In this document: in pieces, positions 16,067 through 24,687 of the stretch
Numbering within the stretch: position 1 is the first letter of the stretch
Layout: every line of letters begins with the position of its first letter
NCBI RefSeq assembly: GCF_024519315.1
Contig: NZ_JANIIC010000046.1
Location: forward strand, 1 to 64,000
From: Streptomyces malaysiensis subsp. samsunensis
GTDB taxonomy: Bacteria; Actinomycetota; Actinomycetes; Streptomycetales; Streptomycetaceae
Reading direction: 5' to 3'
Length of the DNA: 64,000 nucleotides
Made by a program: the position numbers and the translations under genes
The notes under the pieces: generated by a model
What the model saw: the letters and a program-made list of their open reading frames with translations, nothing else
Databases searched by the model: none
Told to the model about the DNA's origin: nothing

Positions 16067-16510
16067 CTAAGCAGCCGGCGAGGCCGTGTCTTCTCGAAAC
16101 GTGCGGTTCCGCGGCCGTCCGTAGGTCATCGCCACGCAGCGGGGGATGCGTACATGCCGTGCGGCGGGCGGGTGCGCCGCACGGTACGCCTGCGGGGTCA
16201 TCCCGTACATTCTGCGGAAACTCGTCGTGAACGACCCGATGCTGTGCACACCGACGGCGACGCCGATCGCGGCCGTGGTCCAGTCGGTGGCGAGCAGCAG
16301 GGCGGCGGCCCGCTCGAGGCGACGGGTGAGCAGGTACTGGTGCGGCGACTCGCCGAACGCGGCTTTGAAGCGGCGGCTGAAGTGGGCGGGGGACAAGGCG
16401 GCGGCCGCGGCCATGTCGGCCACCGTGAGTGCCTGGGAGTAGCGGGCGTCCGCGAGATCCCTGGCGCGCACGAGATGGCGGGCGATCGGAACATGGGCCA
16501 TGGGACCCAT
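16067..16510 (-). CDS. small AraC-family transcriptional regulator
   Basis: A 147-residue protein with a single AraC DNA-binding domain (two helix-turn-helix units: LTVADMAAAAALSPAHFSRRFK and ATDWTTAAIGVAVGVHSIGSFTTSFRRMYG). The start MGPMAHVPIARHLVRARD matches the short AraC proteins paired with VOC genes. ATG 16510 has GGTGA eight bases upstream; ATG 16501 is an alternative. The frame stays open to 16672, but that upstream part resembles a TetR start and is treated separately. It probably regulates the adjacent VOC gene. Confidence 0.82.
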   Translation of the reverse strand: MGPMAHVPIARHLVRARDLADARYSQALTVADMAAAAALSPAHFSRRFKAAFGESPHQYLLTRRLERAAALLLATDWTTAAIGVAVGVHSIGSFTTSFRRMYGMTPQAYRAAHPPAARHVRIPRCVAMTYGRPRNRTFREDTASPAA

Positions 16511-16543
16511 TGTGCGGTCACCGGGGCCCGCCGCTCCGGGAGG

Positions 16544-16639
16544 CTCGGTGGCCACGTCCTTGAGGGTGACCGCTGACATCCCTCGCCGCGTGAAGAGCCG
16601 AGCCGCTGCGTCGCGGATCTCTCGTCTCATCACCGCCTG
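16544..16639 (-). pseudogene. TetR N-terminal remnant fused in frame to the AraC gene
   Basis: The open frame upstream of the AraC start encodes MRREIRDAAARLFTRRG then MSAVTLKDVATE, which is the first helix and start of the helix-turn-helix of a TetR regulator. The rest of TetR is missing. A deletion seems to have joined a TetR start to the AraC upstream region without breaking the frame. Confidence 0.55.
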
Positions 16640-16712
16640 CCGGGGCGCCGCAGGCGGGAGATCACCAGCCATTCATCAGTGGGCCCCGCTCACGCAAGGC
16701 CCCACGACGGGA

Positions 16713-17645
16713 TCAGATGGTCAGGACGAGCTTGCCCTGGAGGTGACCACCGTCGAGCAGCCGGTGCGCGTCGGCGACGCGCTCGAACGGGAACGTCTCC
16801 TGCACATGGACCCGGAGCCTGCCCTGTTCGACGAGTTCGACGAGACCGCGCAGGGCGACCGGATCGGGGTCGACCGCGATGCCGCTGAAGCGCATGCCGG
16901 CCGCCTCGTACTTGGCGACGAGCTCCGTATCCCCCTCGGCGACCGCCGTCACCAGGTGACCGCCCGGCCGAAGCACCTCGAGCGACCGCTCGACGGTGTC
17001 GCCGCCGATCGTGTCGAGCACGACGTCGATGTCACGGACCGCCTCGGCGAAGTCGACCGCCGTGTAGTCGATCACCTCGTCGGCGCCGAACCCCTCGACG
17101 AACGTCCGCTTGCTCCCACTGGCGGTCGCGATCACGTGCGCGCCGAGCGCCTTCGCGATCTGGATCGCGACATGGCCGACCCCGCCACCACCGCCGTGGA
17201 CCAGGACGCGGTCGCCCTCCCTCACGCCGCCGAGGTCGACGAGGCCCTGCCACGCCGTCAGCCCGACGACCGGCAGCGCCGACGCCTCGACGTGCGAGAG
17301 CGATGCCGGCTTGCGTACCAGGTGCAACGCCGGCGCCGACACGACTTCCGCGTACGCGCTCGCCGCCCGCGGGAACAGCGGCATCCCGAACACCTCATCG
17401 CCGGGCCTGAACCGATACGTCAGCGACCCCTCCTCGACCACGCCGCTGATGTCCCAGCCGAGGACGAACGGCGGCCGACCGAGCAGCGGGGGGAACTCGC
17501 CGGCGCGCACAAGCGCCTCCAGCGGGTTCAGCCCGATCGCCTTGACGCGGACGAGAACCTCGGTCGGGAGGGGCTGGGGCTCGGGCGCGTCCACGATGGT
17601 GAGCACCTCGGGACCGCCGAGCCTCTGCTGGGTGATGACTCGCAT
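16713..17645 (-). CDS. NADP-dependent quinone oxidoreductase-like protein (MDR superfamily)
   Basis: A 310-residue zinc-independent medium-chain reductase. The N-terminal GroES-like domain covers residues 1-115 (GGPEVLTIVDAPEP, FVLGWDISGVVEE). The Rossmann domain has VHGGGGGVGHVAIQIAKALGA at about residue 140. ATG 17645 is preferred because AGGAG lies just upstream; the longer frame to 17675 has none. It diverges from an HxlR regulator across a 74-bp gap, a classic regulator/target pair for electrophile or redox stress. Confidence 0.9.
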   Translation of the reverse strand: MRVITQQRLGGPEVLTIVDAPEPQPLPTEVLVRVKAIGLNPLEALVRAGEFPPLLGRPPFVLGWDISGVVEEGSLTYRFRPGDEVFGMPLFPRAASAYAEVVSAPALHLVRKPASLSHVEASALPVVGLTAWQGLVDLGGVREGDRVLVHGGGGGVGHVAIQIAKALGAHVIATASGSKRTFVEGFGADEVIDYTAVDFAEAVRDIDVVLDTIGGDTVERSLEVLRPGGHLVTAVAEGDTELVAKYEAAGMRFSGIAVDPDPVALRGLVELVEQGRLRVHVQETFPFERVADAHRLLDGGHLQGKLVLTI

Positions 17646-17684
17646 GACTCTCCTGGCTTTGGATGGGGAGAGCACCCAGGCTAT

Positions 17685-17699
17685 GTTTCCGATAGGAAC
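17685..17699. promoter_or_regulatory. candidate HxlR operator
   Basis: GTTTCCGATAGGAAC, an imperfect dyad (GTT.CC/GG.AAC) in the middle of the 74-bp gap between the divergent oxidoreductase and HxlR genes. Position and symmetry suggest an operator; no consensus is known to me. Confidence 0.4.
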
Positions 17700-17719
17700 C
17701 AGCAGGTACCTTTGGCGCC

Positions 17720-18100
17720 ATGAGCGGTTTCGGTCCCGGTGGGCCCTTTCTCGCCGACTGCCCGGCGCGTCTGGCGGTCGAGCTGATCGCCGACAAGTGG
17801 ACGGTGGTCGTGCTCTACGGCCTCAGCCAGGGCCCGGTGCGCCATGGCGAGCTGATCGAGCTGATCGGCGGCATCTCCCGCAAGATGCTCACCCAGACGC
17901 TCCGACGGCTCGAGGCGCACGGACTCATCCGCCGCCACGCCTACGCCGAGGTGCCGCCCCGTGTCGAGTACGAGCTCACCCCGCTCGGGGCGACGCTGAT
18001 CGATCCGATCCACATGCTGACCGAGTGGGCGAGGGCGAACGGCGACGCGGTGCTCGACGCGCTCGACGCCGGTCCCGAGCCGGTCGCCCATGGCGACTGA
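17720..18100 (+). CDS. HxlR-family transcriptional regulator
   Basis: A 126-residue winged-helix regulator with the HxlR hallmarks: a Cys in the first helix (FLADCPARLAVELIADKWT), GISRKMLTQTLRRLEAHGLI as recognition helix, and a wing (VEYELTPLG). The early Cys often senses oxidants or aldehydes. It is transcribed away from the quinone oxidoreductase gene that it probably controls. Confidence 0.92.
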   Translation: MSGFGPGGPFLADCPARLAVELIADKWTVVVLYGLSQGPVRHGELIELIGGISRKMLTQTLRRLEAHGLIRRHAYAEVPPRVEYELTPLGATLIDPIHMLTEWARANGDAVLDALDAGPEPVAHGD

Positions 18101-18194
18101 GGCCCCGCCAGGGCACTGAGTATCCTCTCGGCCGCTGCCCGGTATCGGCCCGGCCGTGCTCGGTCCGAAGGCTCTCGACGCGTTGGACGATCTG

Positions 18195-18353
18195 TCACAT
18201 CGGGGTGGTGGCCCTGGCCACGACCACGAGCGTGTCGCCGATCTCACCCCAGGTGCGGTGCACGAGGTCAGCCGCGTGGTCCACGGCGGACGTGACATCT
18301 CCGTCGGCGCCCGAACGCGGCCAGGTGCGCAGTCCGTCGACGACGCTGCGCAC
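18195..18353 (-). pseudogene. unidentified gene fragment downstream of the amidase
   Basis: In the same frame as the amidase and directly after its stop codon, 52 codons give plausible coding sequence (VRSVVDGLRTWPRSGAD, then AVDHAADLVHRTWGEIG, then DTLVVVARAT) ending in TGA. It has no ribosome-binding site of its own. It reads like the C-terminal end of another protein but I cannot name it. It may be chance. Confidence 0.3.
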
Positions 18354-18362
18354 GGCACGGGG

Positions 18363-19742
18363 TCATAGGCCCACGTCGGCGGGGCGGTATGTCGGGGCTC
18401 TGCGGACCCGGCCGGCCTGCTCGTAGGCGTAGGCCAGGCGGAGCAGGGTCGGCTCGCTCCACGCGGTGCCCATGAACGTCAGGCCGACCGGCAAGCCGAA
18501 GGCGAAGCCCGCCGGGACGCTGATCGCGGGGTACCCGGCGAGTGCGGCGGGCGTGGACGCGCCGCCGCCGTAGCTGTCCCCGCGGACCAGGTCGATCTTG
18601 GCCGGTGGTCCGGTGGTCGGCATCACCAACGCATCGAGGCGGAAGCGCCGTAGCACCGCGTCGATGCCTTCGGCGCGCGACAGCCGGTGGTTGGTGGCCA
18701 GCGCCTCGCGGTACTCGCTCTCGGTGAAGTCCAGCTGATGCACCGCCTCCAGCCCGTCCTGCCGCACATAGCGGAGCTCGCGGTCGGCGTGTGCGCGGTT
18801 GAACGCGATCAGCTCCGCCAGGCTGCGCGGGTGGTCGCCGGGGGCGTCGGCCAGATAGGCGTTCAGCGCACGCTTGATCTCGTACACCTGAACGATCTTC
18901 GAGCTGGGGAGGTCCTCGAGCTGCTCGGCCTTCGGGATGTCGGCCGGGTCGACCACGGTCGCGCCGGCGGCGCGCAGCGAGGCGATCGCCCGCTCCGCGA
19001 TCTCGTCGGCGTGGTCGCTGTAGCCGAAGTACACGGCTCGCGGTATGCCGATCCGCGCGCCGCGCAGTCCATCGGCATCGAGGAAACGGGTGTAGTCACG
19101 ATGGAAGTGGCCACGGCTCGCCTCGGTCGCCGGATCACGGTCGTCGATGCCGACCAGGACGCCGAGCAGAATCGCGGCGTCGCGGACCGTGCGCGCGATC
19201 GGGCCGACGCTGTCCTGGCTGGGCACGCCGGGGATCACTCCGCCGCGCCCGACCAGCCCGACGGTCGGCTTCACCCCGACGACGCAGTTCGCCGAGGCGG
19301 GGTCGATGATCGAACCGTTGGTCTCGGTACCGATCCCGGCGACACACAGGTTGGCCGCGGTGGCGACCGCCGTACCGGAGCTGGACTCGTTCGGAGACCG
19401 ATCCAGCTTGTACGGGTTCCGGGTCTGCCCACCGCGGGCGCTCCAGCCCGCGTGGTGGGTGAGCGACATCCCACCGGCCCACTCGCTCAGATTGGTCTTG
19501 CCGAGGATGACGGCACCGGCCGCGCGCAACCTGGCCGCGACCGTGGCGTCCCTTGCCGGCCGGAGGCCCTCCAGGGCGAGGGATCCGGCGGTCGTGTGCA
19601 TGCGGTCCGCGGTTTCCACCAGGTCCTTCAGCAGCACGGGCATGCCGTGGAGGGGCCCGCGGCGACGTCGTCCGGCATCCAGGCGCCGGGCCTCCCGCAG
19701 CGCCTCGGGATTGACCTCGATCATTCGGTACGGCGTGGTCAT
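18363..19742 (-). CDS. amidase-signature family protein, N-terminally short
   Basis: A 459-residue amidase-signature hydrolase. Recognisable elements: the catalytic Lys region PVLLKDLVETADRM at about residue 38, the Gly/Ser-rich segment SPNESSSGTAVATAANL, and the nucleophile region GTETNGSIIDPASANCVVGVKPT. Two things are odd. Complete homologues have about 60 more residues before VNPEALREARRLD. The Ser-rich segment and the residues after GSI differ from the usual CGSSSG and PAS context. No ribosome-binding site precedes the ATG at 19742. The start was probably lost and the enzyme may be inactive. Confidence 0.75.
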   Translation of the reverse strand: MTTPYRMIEVNPEALREARRLDAGRRRRGPLHGMPVLLKDLVETADRMHTTAGSLALEGLRPARDATVAARLRAAGAVILGKTNLSEWAGGMSLTHHAGWSARGGQTRNPYKLDRSPNESSSGTAVATAANLCVAGIGTETNGSIIDPASANCVVGVKPTVGLVGRGGVIPGVPSQDSVGPIARTVRDAAILLGVLVGIDDRDPATEASRGHFHRDYTRFLDADGLRGARIGIPRAVYFGYSDHADEIAERAIASLRAAGATVVDPADIPKAEQLEDLPSSKIVQVYEIKRALNAYLADAPGDHPRSLAELIAFNRAHADRELRYVRQDGLEAVHQLDFTESEYREALATNHRLSRAEGIDAVLRRFRLDALVMPTTGPPAKIDLVRGDSYGGGASTPAALAGYPAISVPAGFAFGLPVGLTFMGTAWSEPTLLRLAYAYEQAGRVRRAPTYRPADVGL

Positions 19743-19881
19743 AGGTCGGCACGCTAGAGGTGTCACCGATGTGGCGCGCTCCGACTGCCCCCCGGCTCTT
19801 CGCTGGTGATATCCCCCTGCCGCACCGGGGGAACGCCGGAGACCGGGATGTGCCGGCGGGAATTCCCCGCCGTGATGGCCG

Positions 19882-20472
19882 TCAAGAGTGGGGATCGCTG
19901 CCGCCCAGCGCGCCGACCACGGTTCGGACGAGCAGGCTGACCTTTGCCTCGACCTCGTCTCCGGCGCCCGGGGAGGCCAGGGTGGGAGACCCCACGGGCA
20001 GGTCGTGGACCTCGTGCAGAAGGGCCAGAAAGACCTGGCGGCCCCAGACCGGATCCGCCGCGGTTATCGCTCCTGCGTCTCGCAGACGAGCGAAGAGCAG
20101 GTCGAGGCCGTCGAGGACGGCCGGCGTGATGGCCGCGGAGAGCTGGACGGCGAAGCGGTGGCTGAGCTTGAGGTCGAAGACGATCTCCGTGAGGCGGTGC
20201 AGCGCGATAAGGGGCGGCGCGGTCTCCACCCGTGCTTTCGCCAGTCCGAGCAGATAGCGCTGACTCAGCTGCTCGGCCAGGGCGTCCAGAAGCGCGGTGC
20301 GCGAGGCGAACCGGCGGTGGACGGTGACGCGGGCAAGCCCCGCGGCGTCCGCGATCCGCTCCAGGGACGCGGCTGAGTCCACGGCGAGCACGGCCTCGGC
20401 TGCCTCCAGGATGCGGGCCGTACTGCGTTCGGCGTCTGCTCGGATCCGCCGCGGAGGACTGTCCCCGCCCAT
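19882..20472 (-). CDS. TetR-family transcriptional regulator
   Basis: A 196-residue TetR regulator. The helix-turn-helix is at residues 15-60 (STARILEAAEAVLAVD, then RIADAAGLARVTVHRRFASRTAL), followed by a helical effector domain. It faces a divergent promoter region with strong dyads and the start of a short-chain dehydrogenase fragment, so its original target gene was probably that dehydrogenase. The target has been destroyed. Confidence 0.9.
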   Translation of the reverse strand: MGGDSPPRRIRADAERSTARILEAAEAVLAVDSAASLERIADAAGLARVTVHRRFASRTALLDALAEQLSQRYLLGLAKARVETAPPLIALHRLTEIVFDLKLSHRFAVQLSAAITPAVLDGLDLLFARLRDAGAITAADPVWGRQVFLALLHEVHDLPVGSPTLASPGAGDEVEAKVSLLVRTVVGALGGSDPHS

Positions 20473-20506
20473 GCCACTTCCTCCGTCGGTGTCACCCTGC
20501 CGGCAA

Positions 20507-20561
20507 CAAGTGAAACAAGTATGTCACAGTTGACAGAAATGATGCAGCGCTGTTTCACTTG
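20507..20561. promoter_or_regulatory. nested dyads in the TetR/SDR divergent promoter
   Basis: Two perfect inverted repeats. The outer arms are CAAGTGAAAC (20507-20516) and GTTTCACTTG (20552-20561), 35 bp apart. The inner one is TGTCA-CAGT-TGACA (20522-20535), a compact TetR-type operator. The outer repeats could be paired half-sites or promoter-flanking operators for the upstream TetR. Confidence 0.6.
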
Positions 20562-20597
20562 CGGCGCTTGAACCTCTCTCCCCGACAGGAGCGCGTC

Positions 20598-20765
20598 ATG
20601 GATCTTCAGCTCGCTGACAAGCGTGTCCTCGTCACCGGTGCGAGCAGGGGCATCGGTCTCGCGATCGTTCGGGCGTTCCTCGCGGAAGGGGTGTCGGTGA
20701 CCGCGACGGCCCGGCGCGGCACGCCCGAACTCAAGGCCACCGGAGCCGCTTTCGTTCCCGCCGGC
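20598..20765 (+). pseudogene. short-chain dehydrogenase N-terminal remnant
   Basis: From ATG 20598 (AGGAG upstream) the frame reads LADKRVLVTGASRGIGLAIV, the NAD(P)-binding TGxxxGIG start of an SDR, and continues to about residue 56 (GAAFVPA). Beyond that the family sequence stops and unrelated DNA begins. The remaining 180 residues of the enzyme are gone. Confidence 0.75.
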
Positions 20766-20808
20766 TCACCGGACCGGGCGGCGAGCGGCTGCCCTGGGAC
20801 GGCGAGCG

Positions 20809-20898
20809 GTCGATCTGGAGAACGCCCTGATGTCCCACCCGGATGTCACCGAGGCCGCCGTGGTGGCCGTACCGGACGACAAGTGGGGCGAGCGCCCC
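20809..20898 (+). pseudogene. acyl-CoA synthetase C-terminal fragment
   Basis: Thirty codons read VDLENALMSHPDVTEAAVVA followed by VPDDKWGERP, the conserved C-terminal-domain stretch of AMP-forming acyl-CoA synthetases. Both flanks are unrelated. It sits between the SDR remnant and the SARP gene and is in frame with the latter. Confidence 0.7.
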
Positions 20899-20958
20899 TG
20901 GCCACAGTGGAATCCCGTTTTGCCGACGAGGGCGCTTCTGTGGTCTGAGGAGAAGGCA

Positions 20959-21732
20959 ATGGAGTGGTCCGACGAATCCTGCCCGCACGACCCTCCCCAT
21001 TTGACGCTCATGGGAAGTTTCGACTTGCGCTGTGAGGGAAAGTCCGTGCCGATTTCCCCGGGGGGTCAGAGGCTGCTGAGCCTGCTCGTACTGAGTCGCC
21101 GCACGCTCACCCGTGAATACACCGCCGAGAAGCTATGGCCGGACGCCACTGGGATCCGAGCCGCCGGCTGCTTGCGCTCGGCCCTGTGGCGGTTGCCCAA
21201 ACTGAACCGGCCGCTGGTCATCGCCACACCGAGCACCCTTCAGGTGTCACGGGACATCGAAACGGATCTGGTGTCGACCGAGGACATTCTGTACCGGGCA
21301 ATTTCCTGGTCGCAGCCGTCGGGTCGGCACAGCCCGCAGGAAATGCCGCTCCCGGACGTGGAGTTGGCGGACCAAGCGCTGAGCAGCGACCTCTTGCCGG
21401 AGGCTTGGGACGAGTGGGTCATCGTCGAGCGGGAGTGGCTGCACCAGATGCGCCTTCACGCTTTGGAATCGCTCGCCTGTATCCACCGATCGGCGGGCCA
21501 CTTCGGCCAGGCACTGGACGCGGCACTGAGGGCGGTGGCCGGAGAACCACTGCGTGAGAGCGCCCATCGGCAGGTCATCGAGACCTACCTCGCGGAGGGG
21601 AACACCGGCGAAGCCATTCGGCATTTCGAGGAACTGCGACATCTTCTTCATGCCGAACTCGGACTCGAGCCGTCACCGCCGCTCTGCCGACGCGTTGAAA
21701 GCGCGGTCGGCGCCATCCGCATACGGCAGTGA
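20959..21732 (+). CDS. SARP-family pathway regulator (winged helix plus BTAD)
   Basis: A 257-residue Streptomyces antibiotic regulatory protein-like activator. Residues 15-95 form an OmpR-type winged helix (LTLMGSFDLRCEGKSVPISP, TREYTAEKLWPD). Residues 110-250 form the bacterial transcriptional activation domain (LPEAWDEWVIVEREWL, ESAHRQVIETYLAEGNTGEA, ELGLEPSPPL). The ATG at 20959 follows GAGGAGAAGG, which supports this start over the longer frame that begins in acyl-CoA synthetase debris. Members activate secondary-metabolite clusters, but no intact cluster remains beside it. Confidence 0.88.
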   Translation: MEWSDESCPHDPPHLTLMGSFDLRCEGKSVPISPGGQRLLSLLVLSRRTLTREYTAEKLWPDATGIRAAGCLRSALWRLPKLNRPLVIATPSTLQVSRDIETDLVSTEDILYRAISWSQPSGRHSPQEMPLPDVELADQALSSDLLPEAWDEWVIVEREWLHQMRLHALESLACIHRSAGHFGQALDAALRAVAGEPLRESAHRQVIETYLAEGNTGEAIRHFEELRHLLHAELGLEPSPPLCRRVESAVGAIRIRQ

Positions 21733-21766
21733 CGTTCAGGTGGCGGGGGTCCGGGACGCTGGGGTC

Positions 21767-21982
21767 ATGGCTGTTCATGACACTCGCACTGGAGTCCTCA
21801 TACTTCGCGTGTGGTGGGAGCCGGAGCAAACACCGGCTCTACGGGCACGCTTGCTGGTCGCCATAAACCCTCAGCAGGCCCCTGCCGTGTATTCAGTCGC
21901 GGCGGGCCTGGACGACGTCTGCGACCAGGTACGTGCATGGCTTCAAGAGTGGAGTCGGAGTATGGAGGCCCCGGACAAGTGA
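21767..21982 (+). CDS. small protein of unknown function after SARP
   Basis: A possible 71-residue protein (TGVLILRVWWEPEQTPALRARLL, read in two parts, with a C-terminal helix VCDQVRAWLQEW). Small proteins of this look occur in Streptomyces genomes but I cannot name the family. It lies 34 bp after the SARP gene in the same direction. Its stop overlaps the GTG where the glycosidase fragment begins. Confidence 0.5.
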   Translation: MAVHDTRTGVLILRVWWEPEQTPALRARLLVAINPQQAPAVYSVAAGLDDVCDQVRAWLQEWSRSMEAPDK

Positions 21983-23670
21983 CATCAAATGAGGACCACC
22001 AGTGGATCCAGGTCGACCTCGGATCCTCGCAGGCGTTCGACCGCGTCGCCGTCGTCTGGGAGACCGCGTACCCGAAGACGTACGTCATCCAGGTGTCCGA
22101 CGACGGCGAGAACTGGACCGATGTGAAGTCCGTGTCCAACGCTCCCGAACCGCTGAAGATCAGCGTCAATGGTGTGCGCGTGCTGGCCCGCGGCGGTAAC
22201 TGGGGCTGGGACGAGCTGCTGCGCCGCATGCCGGCCGAGCGCATGGACGTGGCCGTGCGTATGCACCGCGACATGAACTTCACCGTGATCCGTAACTGGG
22301 TCGGCAGCAGCGACCGGGAGAAGTTCTTCGCCGCCTGTGACCGGCACGGCATCCTGGTGTGGAACGACTTCCCCAACGCATGGGGCATGGACCCGCCGGA
22401 CCGCGAGGCGTTCATCTCGCTCGCGCGCGACACCGTGCTGCGCTACCGCATCCACCCCTGTGTGGTCATCTGGTGCGGGGCCAACGAGGGCAACCCCCCG
22501 GCCGCCATCGACAAGGGGATGCGCGAGGCGGTGCGGGAGCAGGTGCCCGGCCTGCTCTACCAGAACAACTCGGCCGGAGGAATCGTCACGGGCGGCGGCC
22601 CGTACGGCTGGGTGGAGCCGGAGAAGTACTTCGACCCCATGACGTACGGCAGCAAGGACTTCGGCTTCCACACCGAGATCGGCATGCCCGTCGTCTCCAC
22701 CGCGGCGAGCACCCGCAACATGACGGGTGACGAACCGGAGTGGCCGATCAGAGGCGCCTGGTACCACCATGACTGGAGCGAGCGCGGGAACCAGGCACCC
22801 CACGTCTACAAGGCGGCCATCGAAGCACGCCTCGGCGAGTCGGGGGACCTGGACGACTTCGCCCGCAAGGCGCAGTTCATCAACTACGAGAACACCCGCG
22901 CCATGTTCGAGGCGTGGAACGCCAACCTGTGGGACAACGCCTCCGGCCTGATGCTGTGGATGTCCCATCCGGCCTGGCACAGCACGGTCTGGCAGACCTA
23001 CGACTACGACTTCGACGTCAACGGCACGTATTACGGTGCCCGGTCGGCCTGTGAGCCCCTGCACGTCCAGGCCGACCCGGTGAAATGGCAGGTCGTTGCG
23101 GTCAACCACACTGCGACCGACCTGCGTGGCGCCACTGTCACCGGCCGGCTGTTCGACCTGAGCGGCCGGCAGCTCGGCACGGCCAGGACGGCCCGGGTGG
23201 ACGTCGGGCGGGCCGACACCGCGAAAGCCTTCACCGCGGAGTGGACGAACGGCCTTCCGGACCTGCATCTGCTGCGGCTCACACTGACGGACGCCAAGGG
23301 CAAGGAAGTGTCACGGAACACGTACTGGCGCTACCGCGACACCTCGTCCCTGCGGGAGCTGAACAAGGTCAAGCAGGTGAAGCTGACCGGCGACATCACC
23401 AAGGTGTCGAGCTCCGGGGACCGCCACGAGATGACGGCCGTGATCCACAACCGCGGATCGGCGGTGGCCGCCATGGTCCGGCTGTCCCTGCTGGAGGAGG
23501 CCCACGGCCGGCGGGTGCTGCCGACGCTGTACAGCGACAACTACCTGTGGCTGCTGCCCGGAGAATCCCGCACCGTCGGTCTGTCCTGGCCGTCGGAGGC
23601 CGGCTCGTCCCGGCGCCCGGTGCTGACGGCACAGGCATACAACAGCCCGGTGACCACGCTGCGCGGCTGA
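21979..23670 (+). pseudogene. truncated chimeric GH2 glycosidase with discoidin-domain fragment
   Basis: The frame begins with the second half of an F5/8-type C (discoidin, CBM32-like) domain (WIQVDLGSSQAFDRVAVVWE, YVIQVSDDGENWT). At about residue 60 it passes directly into a glycoside hydrolase family 2 TIM barrel related to exo-beta-glucosaminidases and mannosidases. The acid/base Glu170 lies in WCGANEGNPP and the nucleophile Glu233 in FHTEIGMP. C-terminal beta-sandwich domains run to residue 563. The signal peptide, the front half of the discoidin domain and the whole GH2 sugar-binding domain are missing. Catalytic residues are intact, but no export signal is seen, so I treat it as a decaying gene. 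Confidence 0.75.
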
Positions 23671-23677
23671 GAGCCCC

Positions 23678-23718
23678 GTGCCCCGGTCCCGGCCCCGCCC
23701 ACACCGGGACCGGGGCAC
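23678..23718 (+). terminator. strong rho-independent-type hairpin after the glycosidase
   Basis: Perfect 15-bp GC-rich stem (GTGCCCCGGTCCCGG with its complement at 23704-23718) and an 11-base loop, eight bases after the GH2 stop codon. No U-tract follows, as is usual in Streptomyces. Confidence 0.85.
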
Positions 23719-23884
23719 GGTTCCGACCACCGTCGAGGGGCCGCGTCCGGCCTTTGCCCCCGATGCCGGAGCCGAGATTCTGCCCGGCAGAACCTTGAGT
23801 GGCCGCGCAGGAAGTCATGGAGCACGGCCGGGTTGTCCCGGGCGGGGGCGACGGTGATGACCTGGCCGTGTGCCGGTCAGCGGC

Positions 23885-24670
23885 TCAGCGCAGCGCGGCC
23901 ACCAGTGCGTCACCCGCCGAGCACCAGACCTGCCGCGCCTCGGCGAAGCCCTGCTCACGCAAGGTGTCGAGATGCCAGCTCGTGGCCGTGGGGCGGTCAG
24001 GCTTCGTACCGGCGGGCCGGGGCTCGCGCGGGTCGCCCAGCAGAGCGAAGCGGCGCGCCGCCGGTTCGGCGAGGGCGGGGTTGTCGGCGACCCGGCTCCA
24101 CCAGTCGGTCCAGTCGAGCGCGCCCTCCCGGCGCTGCCGCGCCTGGCGTTCGGTGAGCAGGGCGTTCATGGCGGCGTTGAGTCGGGGAGCCGACTCGTCG
24201 TACATGTGGTCGGCGTTGAGGAACACGCCGCCCTCGCGCAGCAGCCCGGCCAGCGTGCCGTAGAGCCGGCGGAGCGGTTCGGTGTCCAGCCAGTGCAGGG
24301 CGGTGGCGGTCACCACGGCGTCGAAGGACGTGACGGGGAGCCGCTCGGTCCAGTCGGGGCCGGTGAGGTCGGCCTCGGCGAAGGTGACGCGTTCGTCACC
24401 GGCGAAGTGGCCGCGGGCGATGGTCAGCAGGACCGGGTCGATGTCCACGCAGACGGTGCGGGCGCCGGGGAGCCGGCGCAGTACGCGGTCGGAGATGCTG
24501 CCCGTGCCGCAGGCGAGGTCGAGGACGAGCGGGGTGCGGCCCGCCACCGCCTCGACCGCGTCGATCATGACGCGGAAGCGTTCCTCCCGGTCCGGCATGT
24601 ACCACTCCTGCTGGCGGTCCCAGCTCGTCTGCCACTGCTGCCAGTCGGACGCGGTCGATGTGGTGGTCAT
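23885..24670 (-). CDS. class I SAM-dependent methyltransferase, last gene of the nik-like operon
   Basis: A 261-residue methyltransferase resembling trans-aconitate-type enzymes. Motif I is LVLDLACGTGSISDRVL at about residue 50, then VCVDIDPVLL, FDAVVTATALHWL and a LLREGGVFLNADH segment. It starts 17 bp after the fused ATPase gene, with GTGAAAGG at a rather long distance before the ATG, and is probably translated as the fifth gene of the importer operon. Whether it acts on the imported ligand is unknown; a methylated metallophore is one possibility. Confidence 0.85.
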   Translation of the reverse strand: MTTTSTASDWQQWQTSWDRQQEWYMPDREERFRVMIDAVEAVAGRTPLVLDLACGTGSISDRVLRRLPGARTVCVDIDPVLLTIARGHFAGDERVTFAEADLTGPDWTERLPVTSFDAVVTATALHWLDTEPLRRLYGTLAGLLREGGVFLNADHMYDESAPRLNAAMNALLTERQARQRREGALDWTDWWSRVADNPALAEPAARRFALLGDPREPRPAGTKPDRPTATSWHLDTLREQGFAEARQVWCSAGDALVAALR

Positions 24671-24687
24671 GGGCGGGGGTGTTCCTT

